Assembly: GCA_014058105.1 (NCBI GenBank)
Contig: JACGCM010001601.1
Location: forward strand, 124,001 to 188,000
Direction: 5' to 3'
From: Kingdonia uniflora
Taxonomy: Eukaryota; Streptophyta; Magnoliopsida; Ranunculales; Circaeasteraceae
Length of the DNA stretch: 64,000 nucleotides
The position numbers were made by a program, and so were the translations under genes. The notes below the pieces were generated by a model, which saw only the letters and a program-made list of their open reading frames with translations, did no database searches and was not told the origin of the DNA. Positions 12,001-24,000 of this stretch are shown here, piece after piece (the first letter of the stretch is position 1; each line of letters begins with the position of its first letter).

Positions 12001-15000
12001 TGAAAGTTGCCTTAGTAAACATAATAAATGTAAATGTGCATTGTCAAGTGCCACAGAGCTGCATAGTGGCAGGCGTTAAAATATTTGCTTTGTAGTAGAA
12101 CTTCAAAAATCTTCAGGTTGGAAACTGTCATCACTTTGTTCGAGTCATAGTATGTATATAATTACTCATTTTTCCTTTACTTGCATTTCCTGGATCTGAC
12201 AGTTGTACCTTATTATAATTTCAGCTTTGATGCGATTGTATCAGCAGATGCATTTGAGAATTTGAAACCTTCTCCAGATATTTTTTTAGCTGCATCAAAG
12301 AGCTTGAATGTGCTCCCTAGGGAGGTATACTTATTGATTCTCCTTGTATTTTTATCTTTTCTTATGCATTCTGTGTACTGTATAACTTTCGGTTAGGAAA
12401 ACTATTTAAAATCTTCAACGTGATTTATGATATATATAGTAACATAATGAAAATAGTAATATATTCTAATTTTGTAATCTAGATCGAAAAGGAAAACATC
12501 ATTTTAGTACCCACGGCAGTTTGTTACAAACTATAAGGTACACTCAGTTGTAAAATGACAGTCTTATAGTAGGAGTCCCCATAAGTTAGTTTGGAGTAGA
12601 CAAAGTTCTCATTTCAACTCCATCCAAAGTAATAACCATGCAATTCATTTTAGGGTGAAAGCAATTCAGATTTTTTTGTTCAAAGAAACAACTAAAAGGG
12701 GTGTATTGCTGATGTAGATTTAGTTGGCTGAAGCTTCAATAGAACCTGTGATTTAGTTTAGAGAACCCTAATAATATAATGTAACACTTAAATTTTAAAA
12801 AACTGTTCTTATTCAGAATCATTTATTATAGATCTTCTATCCCTGCAATAGATGAGGGTGAGATATTGAGAAAATGAAAACATCCCTGCAATAGATGAGA
12901 ATGACCATAAAGCGAAGACCATCCATGCACGTCAACATGCCTGCAGTAGCAATAACCTTTGACATACAATCTGATGTATGCTGATGATCTGGCATTTGGT
13001 AATCTCATTGTTTCATCACGGCGGTCAGCAAGTATTTTTCGTAAAAGCTACCAAGTGTTTAAGATTATATAGGTAACCCCATATTATACACGTTCTACAA
13101 TGTTTGGTGATCTGAAATATGCTGTCATTAGCTAAACATCTTGGTGCATCTTTGACTTTATTTACTCCTTTACGGATATCATATGATTCATATACATTAT
13201 TTTCAGTGTATTGTGATTGAAGATGCACTTGCCGGAGTTCAGGCTGCAAAAGCTGCAGAAATGAGGTGATAATCTGTCGATATTCATATGCATTCTTAAT
13301 TATCACCTTCAGAAATGAAGTGGATGGTGCGATATATCTTGATCCACTCATTCTTGTTAGAGCTCTTTCCTTTCTTTTTCCAGTTATGTATTTCGTCAAA
13401 ATAGTCAACAATGCTTATGTATTCTGTGGTTGTTTCTCTCCGTTCACATTGCTAAAGTTGTGGTTCTCTTTAACAATGCTCCTCCTGCTACTTGCAGATG
13501 CATAGCTGTTACAACTACATTATCCGAAGATACTCTAAAACAAGCTGGACCATCTCTTATCAGAAAGGAGATAGGAAATGTTTCACTTCATGACATTCTT
13601 GGTGGTGGTGCTGCTTCTGGTTCTCATAGTATGTAATTCTGAATATATAAAGCAAGTTAGTTTCGCATTTACGTTGTCAAGTTTCAGTGCAAGCCAATAT
13701 TAAAGAATTCTAAATAGGGGCTCTTTTGCATTAGATGCAGATGCTAAATAGGGAATTCTAAGTAAGGACTGTTTGGTAATGGTTCTGAGATTAATTATTT
13801 TCCGTCACAACAAATAACGAAGAGGTCCATTGCAGATGAGAAGATGCAGGGATCTATGAATTCAAATCCCGTATTTCAAACTTCTCCGTGGAAACTAGAA
13901 GATAGGTCAATTGAAGCGACAAATCTTGGGAATACAAATGTCCTTCCTATTGGAGGGTAAGATATATTCAACTATCACTATTTTTTTCATTATATTGGTG
14001 TTTTTGTTGTTGTTATGTAGCCATGAATGTTTGTACTAATACATGGATGTGCGGTCTGTGGTCTAAAATGCTAGTGATAATTTCATATCAGTTTTTTTTT
14101 TTTTGCAAGCTGGGGTTTAGGCAAGACATCACGTTCTAGTATAAATGGTCATACTCTAATCCTGATACAAAAGGCTATTAAAATCACTGAAACTCACGAA
14201 GTAAAAAGGGTTTACATCATTCTCAAGGCTAGCTAAGTGGCTTGCAAGTTTGTTACATTCTTTAAGCATTCGTTTAATAATGACACCATTGAGCTACCCT
14301 GTTATTTCTCCTATTGTAGCAACATTGTATCGAACTCTCCAAGTAGGTTCTAGTGAACGTTGACTCATCTGCACTGCTAGTTTAGAAGCACTTCTTACTT
14401 GCACTTTTCTGCAGCCCATATCCTTGGAAAATTGCTATCCTACCAGGACAGCTTGAATTATAGTGGCAAGGCCAGTTTTTGTTCCTGTGAACCAGCTTAC
14501 CACCTGTAATGCTTTGTCTAGGAAGCTACTGCAATGCAACTCGGTGTTGCACCGGCTTATGAAATGCACCCACTTGTGGTGAACCAAGCAAGGCCCCAAT
14601 CTTCAAGCCGAGGTTATATTCTGCATGTTGCTAATCCCCTTCACATTCAGGCATGGCCTTTGATATCTTTATGAAGCCATTTGCTAACCATATTAAAACA
14701 GGAGGCATCATTAGAGAATTTTTATTTTGTTATTTCTTTCTTTCCAAAGCCAGTAGTAGCAAAAACAGCACCTTGCATCATCTTCCCTCTTCCCTCTTCC
14801 CTCTGTGCCTTTTGTTGTTTCTTCTATTTTTGTGTATAACAAGTCCACCTGGTTCAAAAGAGGACCTCCAATAGTCCATGGGTCATACTAAAATTTGTTT
14901 TAACTCTATTCTCAATGAGATGACTGATGAAAAGGATGACTTCCTTGTTGGAATATTTTGTGACATATACTCTATTAGTCCCACATCGGGTTGTAAGAGG

Positions 15001-18000
15001 TCTAGTTAAATGTTCCCTTCGTATCAGAGTAGTTTCATTTTTGAAGACGGCCTGAAGTTTTTCGCTTCCGCCAGTGGCGGCTATTGTCGTATTAGTCCTA
15101 CATCGGGTTGTAAGAGGTGTAGTTTAATATTCCCTTCGTATTTAAGTAGTTTCGTTCTTGAAGGCAACCTGAAGTTTTTTGCTTCCGCCGACGGCGGCTA
15201 TTGTCGTCGTCTGACTTACAATTGGTAAATCTCTTTGAGATGATGCGATCTCTTTAATGTTCCCTACCTGTATGGGTATTTGGTTGTAATTGTAGAATTA
15301 TATTAGAGGAAGAATCATTATCACTCTTAATTGATTAATATATACAAGCAAATATCCCTATGTATAGGCAAAGAACATTAAACTAGTACTCTTACTACCC
15401 GATGTGGGACTAATTGAGTATGTCACCATATACTCCAACAATCCTCCTCATGTTGATACAAACATATTATGCTTGTGTCTACGTGTATTATAATATAAGA
15501 AAATTAAATAGTCCCTCCGATACAATCACTCTCTCACAAACTAAAAATTAAAGCTCCCTTTAAAATTGATACACTTATTTTAAGTTCATTCTTTTTGCAC
15601 AACCGAAACACTTCAAAACTTCACACATCCCTTGTAAAATCGTTTGCAGTTATATCTGACTTACCATTTTCCCCACACGTACTTATGAAATCGGCGGCCA
15701 ACTTGCTTAATTTTCTCACTCGAGGGTAGTGTAAATATCTTGAATAGATACTGAGGTGGGAAAATCCGTCGAGGAAACTAGAGAAAAGAGAGAATCACTC
15801 AAGGAAAAGAAAAAATCACTCGAGGACTCGAGGAAAAGAGAAAATCACTCAAGGAAAGAGAGAATTACTCGAGGAACAAGAAATCACTCGAGGAAGAGAA
15901 AAACGTAATCGTGGTAAAAGGAATTTCTTCACCCGATCCAAGGAAAGAAATCACATTTTGCGACAAGAAATACTAGAAAAGATTGCATCTCGAATCTCGA
16001 TTGTAACTTGTACTTATGAATTTGGCGGAAAAGATATAAGATGATCGCTAGAAGAAAATATGTTCTCTTTAGGAAAAATTCGCCGAGGAGAGGAAAATCA
16101 CTCGAGGAAAGAAACAAAAAAACTCCTGATCGAGGTGGAAGGTAGTCTAACATCTTCATCTGATCCAAAGATAAAAAATTGCATCCCGCGACGGGAAATA
16201 AATAAAAGAAAATAATACTTTGGAATTAAATAATATGTAGTATTAAAAAAAATACTGCAGAATTAAAAAATACTACAGAAAAAAAAACTTCGGTAGGAAG
16301 CCAATAAACAAAACCTAGAGGTATTACCGGATTTCATGTGTAATTCGGCGACGGTAATGGCCGCCGCTAGTGGAAGTGAGAAACCGTTATGTTGTCTTCA
16401 AGAACGGAACCGCTTTGATGCCACGTATAAATATATAAGAAATAGAATAATAATCACTCTTAATTTATTATGTTATTACAACCAAACATCCCTATATATT
16501 TAGGTAGGGAACATTAAAGTAACACTCTTATCTCCCGATGTGGGCTAATTAAGTGTATGTCACCATATACTCCAATATTCCTTTCATAGCCCTACAAACC
16601 CAGGAGCAGTCCAAAGGAGTATTCATAGTCCTGAAGTGTCCCTCCTTGATTAAGTGTTTATGCACCTGGATTACACTGTGAGTTCTTTTTTGAAGCAATC
16701 TGGTTGACCAACTTATAAATAGAAGCCAAGTTCTATGTCTGAAGATCTATGATAACTGCTCCCTTCATATTTAGGTCTGCACGTGTTGTTTCAGCTAATT
16801 AGTTTGTTTTTTTATTCTCTTTCAAATTAGGGCCATCCTCAAGAAATCTGCTTCGAATTCTATTCATAACCTTGATGACAACTAATCAGCTGGCTGCTCC
16901 AATACATCTGAGAATTTGTCAGCACAGAATTAAGTAACTGAAGTCTCTCAGCATAGGACAAGAATCTTGAAATCTAACTGTATATTCTCAAGCTCATTTT
17001 TCCAATAGAGGTTGACAATGATTAATAAGAAATCTTGAGGCTAAGAGCTAGGTAGTTGATACGGGGAGTAACAATATGGGATTGAGAATTTTGATGACAT
17101 TATCATTAGTAATGATACCACCCCAATCATTATCATTAGTAATGGTACTCTTCAGAAGATTAGCCGACATACCTGATATAGCTTGAAAAGAACACAAGGC
17201 CTCCTTGAAAGAAGTAGCTAATCTTTCCTTTGCCCCATTGAATATCATAAAGTCATGTAAAACTTGATTGAGTAATTAAAGGGCGTTTGCACTTAAGATG
17301 TGGTGTCAAAATACCATTACCATAACAAAGAGCATAGGAAAAAGATGCCCATCTTGCCTATTTCCTCTCTTCCCCTTGAAGAAGTCTTCAAGGAGCTCCC
17401 CCACCAATATAGAGTAGGAAGCAATTGAGATACACTTTTCCACCCAATTGAAAAATCTAGCAGGGAGCTCCATAATCCTCGTATTGTCAAGAAAAGACTC
17501 CCATCTAACAGTCATCGGCCTGCTTAAAATCTATTTCTATAGTGTACCTTCCTGAGTTGCTTTTACTGTTATAATCTCTCAAGAGCTCATTAGATAAATA
17601 AATATTGTCCATTATGTCCCTATCCAACACAAAAGCTGATTGTGAAGAATCTATATTGGCATGCAGAATTAATCTAAAGTCTATTAGCCAGAACTTTAGA
17701 AATAGATTTATGGATAACATTTCAGCAAGAAATTGGTCTGTATTCAGCAAGAGAGTTAGGATTCTTGACCTTAGGGATCAGGCTTATGAAAGTAGTATTA
17801 GTACTTATCATCATCTGGATGGATTTGAAGAAGTTCTTCATATTAACAATCACATCATCACCAACAATTTCCCAATTTTTCTTGAAGAAGCAAGAAGTAT
17901 ATCTATCAGGTCCTAGAGATTTGGAGTTCTCGATAGAGAACATATCATCTTTAATTTCTAATAACAAATTAGTTTTATCACTTCAATGCTTGTAGATAAG

Positions 18001-21000
18001 AGAAGAACATAATATTTAAATTCCTAGTGGAAATAAAGTTCCGGTTATTTACCTCGTTACGTCCCAAAAAAATTTGATCCAAAATTATTTTCCTGGTTGC
18101 CCCACTAAGCTCAGAATTATTGAAGTCGTTTGGCCAAACCCGACAGTGAAAAGAGAATAAAGCTGGTTGGTAGTGATATGCCTGAATATTGGAATCACGC
18201 ACCCTAAAGTGAACCACGTTCCCAAACCTATCTGAGAAATGAAGCGACAAGTAAATGTTAGCCCTGAAAAGGTATTGTACTATACTTTTACATCATTACA
18301 ACAAAGGAGTATATGGATATTTGATATGTCATTTCTACACCCTAAACTATATTCAGGTTAGTTTAATTTCATAGATGAGACCGATATAAAAGCAGGATAT
18401 ACATATCTTGAAGGAATCAAAAACAAAGCATTTGGAGCTCATTGATTATTTCAGAACATCCTTGAAGGGATAAAGCGAACTACAATAAGGATGGCAATTT
18501 ATAATTATATGGACATACCTTAATTGTTGCTTAACAGAGATGGAGGGTAATGCGAGACACACGTAATCCAAATAATAGAAATAAGGAGAGAGAGAGAGCT
18601 ATTGGAAATTGAGAAAGAGATGGTCTGCATATTATCACGAAACTTCGAAGATGGAAACTCCCTATATTTAGAAGAAAAAAAAATCAAAGAAGTATAGCAT
18701 TTGTAGTTTTGTAGAGAAAACAAAGACACCAATGTAAGACTGTTGAATTTTATTCTTCAAGAGTTATGTTTATATGGAAGTCAAGGAGTTGCCTTTCTTA
18801 ATTTCCGCGCTTTGAGGCGTTAAAACTTCAAAGCAAACAAAATAACACGTGTCAACTTTAGAGTGGTTAGAGGGACGTTACATCATAATAACAATTCCAT
18901 ACGGTTTCGAGTAGAAACAAATTCTAAATGAAAAAGCAAATTCAATCAACACAAATTAATCCCTAATTCCCAGATTATAAACAAATTCAATCAACAAAAA
19001 TTATATCATGGATAGGTAAAGAAAATAATATTTATACACACATACCTTAATTATTGGTAAAAGAGATGTAAGGCAATGTGAGAAAACCACAATCCGAACA
19101 ATGTCCAATCCAGAAAGATGCTATATAGATAATCACTAGTATTGTAGAGAGCAGAACAACCAATTCCAATAATCATCCAACAATTACTGCATAAAAACAA
19201 AAAGTTATAAGGACTGGAAGCATCTCACAGAAGAGTTGGAATTTACAATGTTGTCCATTTTGAGTTTTTGATCTCATTTGACTGAAATCTACTGAACTTT
19301 GATGATTCTCTGAAGTCCGGCGATACATTCACTGAAATAAATTAGTGAATTAGAATGAGAGATTGCAGAAAATATAAACATTGATTTAAAAAAAGAGAAA
19401 GAGAGAGAAGCTACCTTTTTTTGATGAATTAGGATCCACATTCTTGAGTTGCAGAGTAATGAAGGGACAGAGAAACGGAAAATTAACTTATCGGATGAGA
19501 TAAGTTTTTCAAGAAAAAGGGTAAGGGTTTTATTCAATAGGATTTCAAAAGAGTTGCCTCTTTTCAAAGGGTGCAATTGGAGACTCTGTCTTTAGATTCC
19601 AGGGAGTTGGATTAGATTAGTTGTTGAAGAGTTGCGACTTGTGACTCGAAATTCAGAAATTTTAGGCATCTAACGAAAAGTATACGTGTCACTTTTAGAT
19701 AGGTTGGAGGCACCGCAAAAGAAAGGACCGCAAACTGTGAACACTACAAGGGTCATTCCCTTAATAGTATACATTATGTTATATCATCTTACATTTCGTG
19801 TTTCCCTTTTTCATATATGAAACTGTTAATCACCAAGGATGCGGAAGCAATTAAACCAAATAAACGATCTCTTTATTGACTATTATTGACTACTACAAGT
19901 TTTCTCTCTTTCTCTATGGTTCTTCCCTTTCTCCTAAACTCAACAACCAGCCTTCTACTACCCTTGGATCTCCCTTATATTGAAGATCTCCACATCTCTC
20001 TACACTCCCAATCAAAATAGGTAACTACTAGGGTAATCCTAATTTAGAGGATTCTCTAGGACAAAATAAAATAAGCGAAATTAGGAAACTACTTAGAGAT
20101 CGGTCACGAAAGATGTGCGCCTAGGTCATGGTCGTGAATTAATAATTAGATTACATCTTAAACTCCCTTTATATAATAGGGGCTCTCTAAACTACCTTTA
20201 TTCTTACTCAATGTGGGACTATACTAGTATATGTGTAGATGCACACATATACTCCAACACTCCCCCTCACGTTGATACGAACACAATGTGGTTGTATCAT
20301 CAAGGTGAATAACATTAAGAAAGTAAAATAAATAATCCTTCATAGGGATACAATCACTCCCTCACTTATAATAAGGCTCCCCCTAAAACTGATAAAACTT
20401 CTTCTAGACAATCCTTTTGCAGCAGCAGAAACACTTTAAAACTTCACATATCCCTTGTGAAATCGGCGGCATTCCGACTTGCCATTTTTCCCACACGTAT
20501 TTGTGAAATCGATGACACTAACCGACTTGCCAATTTTCCCACTCGAGGGTAATGTAAATATCTTGAAGAGACACTGAGGTAAGAGAATTAGTCGATGAAG
20601 ATGATCACTCAAGGTAATGTTGAGGAGAGATTATTATTTGAGAAAAAATATATCTATTGAAGGAAATAAACAATTCACTCGAGGATAAAGAGATCCACTT
20701 GAGGAAGAGAAAATCATAATCGTGGTGTAAAAAATTGAACATTTTCACCCGATTCAAAGAAAGAAATTGCGTCTCGTGATAGGAAATGATATAAAAGAAC
20801 TAAGAAAGCACTCGAGGAAAATAGATTCAATTTAGGAAAATAAAATCACTCGAGAAACGAAGCCAATAACTCATGATTGAGGTGGAAGGTAGTCTAACAT
20901 CTTCATCCGGTCCAAAGAGAGAAAAAAACTCATGACCGAGGTGGAAGGTTAGTCTAATAATATCTTCATCCGATCTAAATAGAGAAAATTGTATCTCGCG

Positions 21001-24000
21001 GCAGGCAAACGAAAAATACCTCATCTCTCGACAATAAAAGATTGCATATCGATTTTGTAATTTATACTTGTGAATTTGGCGAATAAATTGATCACTAGAG
21101 GAAAGAAAATCGCTCTAGGAAAGAATCACTAGAGAAGATGATAAGAAACTCACTCGAGGGAAGAAACAGAAAACTCACGATCGAGGTAGAAGGTGATTTA
21201 ACAACTTCATCCGATCCAATGAGAAAAAATTGCATCTCGCGACAGGAACCAAATAAATAAAAGATTGCCTTTCACAAAACAAGAGAAAATCGAGTGCAAT
21301 ATCAATAGAGAAAGACAACTTGACTTGTCAAACGGTAAATAAACTCAATACACATAGTCAAAAAATGAAGTTATGAGGTGGGTCTAACTTGATTAATTGA
21401 AGTGACACCGTTGGACCTAAAGATGACCCATATAGTAGATATCATTACATATCGTCGTAGTCATCACATGAAAAATAATCCCATCATCTTCAAACATCCC
21501 CACCGTAGATCTCACGTCACCACATATATATAACACCACCAATCAATGCCGTCATAAAGAACCATGAAAGGAAGAACACAGAGAAGCTAACAGAAAATAG
21601 TTCAGGAGCATGCACATTGCGGAAAAACATTCCATCATTGCGCATCTCCACCGTACATCGCACATAGCGTATTGTATCACGAGATTAAATTCCACTACCA
21701 AACAAAGTCGAGTAGTACTACAAATAAGACCATACAACCCACTTCCTAGTTAAACCGGGCTAAAGTGGTTTAATATTGGACTAACCAGTAGAGATTACTG
21801 AATCGTAGGTAGAAGATATTTGGATTAATACATGTTGTCACATAACCCACTTCCACAAGCAGCTCCATAGAAGATTTAACCAGTAATGAAACAACCCATC
21901 ATAGGAGAGCTTCTATGTTGTTTCTCCTATAAGTAAACTCCTAATTTGAAACCTTTCCCAAAACAGAAACTAATCGAATCGAACTGTTAAAAGTTCTTCT
22001 CTTTCCTTCGTGAACATAACCTCTCTTCAAATCTCCCGATTCTATTAACAAGGATTCAATAGATGAGATTGCAGAGGTTGATGCTTGCAAAAAATAGCAA
22101 CTAAAGATAAATCAGAGCATTTTATAAACTCTAATGGAAGTTGGATTTCAGAATTCAGACCGCCAAAGTTGCACAAATACCAACTACCCGGAAAAACCTT
22201 AAACTATAACACTGTATTCTTCATTCAAACGAGTTGCACCGCGTTTTTCAGAATAAATTTACATCTCATTATCTCAGATGTATAAGAAATCGCAGCTTTA
22301 ATAGCACAAATAGTCGAATTTTACCAGAAGAGATCAAGTTTTAGATTTTGATTTCACGAAGGATTGCAGAGATTTGCAAAATTGCAGCAGTATTATATTA
22401 AAGAAAAATTGTAGATTACAAGACCTACAAGATAATTGTAATCTAGATACAATTGCAATCTCGAATAATAGAAGTTAAGTTTGATTCTCTACAACTACTG
22501 AACTGTAACAACAACTTTTGTTGTAGATCTCAATGGTGGTCCGGCGACGGCAAAGGCCGCCGCCGGCGGAAGTGACACAACTTTTTTTTTTTTGCCCTTA
22601 AGATTGCAACCGCTCTGATACCATGTAGAAATAAATAAGGGGAAAAATATTATTTACTCTTAAATTGATAATTAGATTACATCTTAGACTCCCTTTATAT
22701 AATAGAGGCTCTCTAAACTACTTTTATTCTTACTCAATGTGGGACTATATTAGTATATATGTAGATGTACACATATACTCCAACATTATCAACTCTCCCC
22801 CTCTTTGAAGGATTCGTCCACGAATTCAAGGAGAAGGAAGATCCACTGCTGTCACCTCCGCGTCCCCATACTTTGAACTAAGTAACTGCTCAAGTGCCTC
22901 GTCCACGTGATCATGTAGTTGCTGAGAAATGAGTGTCATAGTTTTATGTGGGTTGAGACACTCGCGTCTCATATGTCCTGTTTTCCAGTAATTGTAACAA
23001 ATGGCTGTGCTGACAGTCCGCGGCTTGGTCCCAACTGCTGGTGTTGTTGAAGCAGGTGTTGTGGTGTTGTGGTCACTGTAGTCGGTGCTGTAAAAGACGA
23101 ATATCTTGAAGGCTTTAACTTAGCCTCAACCCTACGAGCCATTTCTACTATCTTTGACAAGGACTGTGGAGAAAACAAGATCATCTCATCCTAAATGCGT
23201 TTCGTAAGACCCAAACGAAAGCGACTAACCCTTAGCGCCTCTGATTCTGATAAGACAACACAGGATGACAACATATAAAAGTTACTAGCGTAATCATCCA
23301 TAGACTGATTCCGAATCTGACGTAGGGTTTGAAGCTTGGTAAAGCTTTCCTCATCGTAGGTGTTCGGAATAAAACGAGCCATCATCTCGCCCCTCATAAC
23401 CTCCCAATCAGTAATATAATCATGACTGCCGTATACCTATGGCTGCTGAATATTTTCCCACCAATTTAATGTATATCCTGTCAGCTTTGTCTCTACCAAT
23501 GTCACTGCCTTCTGTCCAGTGCACTTTTTGAATGCAAACATCTTATCAACTCTATTTAACCAATCTATAAAATTGTTTGCATCCGATTTTCCTTCAAAAT
23601 TTGATACGTTAATCTTAACGTCAGAGTTTAGATTTTGGAACGCATAAATAATGCCGTTCACGACCCGACTCTCCGAATTGCCTTGTTAACCAAACCTCTG
23701 ATTGTTATATTGTGGTTGATGTCTGTACCTAGTAGTCCCAATTTCCTGATTTGACTGATAGTTGTCAGTGCGGGACGTGTTCCAAAGTTATTTGAAACAC
23801 TACTGCGACCTAGACCTCTCCTGTCATGGAAACCATACCTGTCTCTATAACTCCTCTGATTAGACTCATCCCATTACCAGGGATCAGTAGCAAAACCGTT
23901 CTTGCTAGTCCACTTTTTCTGCGGAATACCCTGTCTTGAATAACGAGCTTCTTGCGAAGGTATTGGTGTCCTCTGTGGTCGCAGAGGCACATAAGGGGTG

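Larger units (their letters stand above)
14946..16577. mobile_element. Rearranged TRIM-like LTR element, partly inverted
   Basis: The outer ends are inverted relative to each other: the left starts TGTTGGAATATTTTGTGAC and the right ends GTCACCATATACTCCAATA. Inside are a plus-oriented broken LTR with primer site and leader (14946-15290), then a minus-oriented unit made of LTR 15291-15440, a non-coding interior, primer site 16410-16423 and LTR 16424-16577. The sequence TTCCT flanks the whole block at 14941-14945 and 16578-16582. No coding capacity was seen. Confidence 0.75.

Noticed and set aside
22613..22623. tRNA gene suggested by CTCTGATACCA
   Set aside because: Only the 3' end complement of initiator tRNA is present, next to an LTR. 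This is a primer-binding site, not a tRNA gene.
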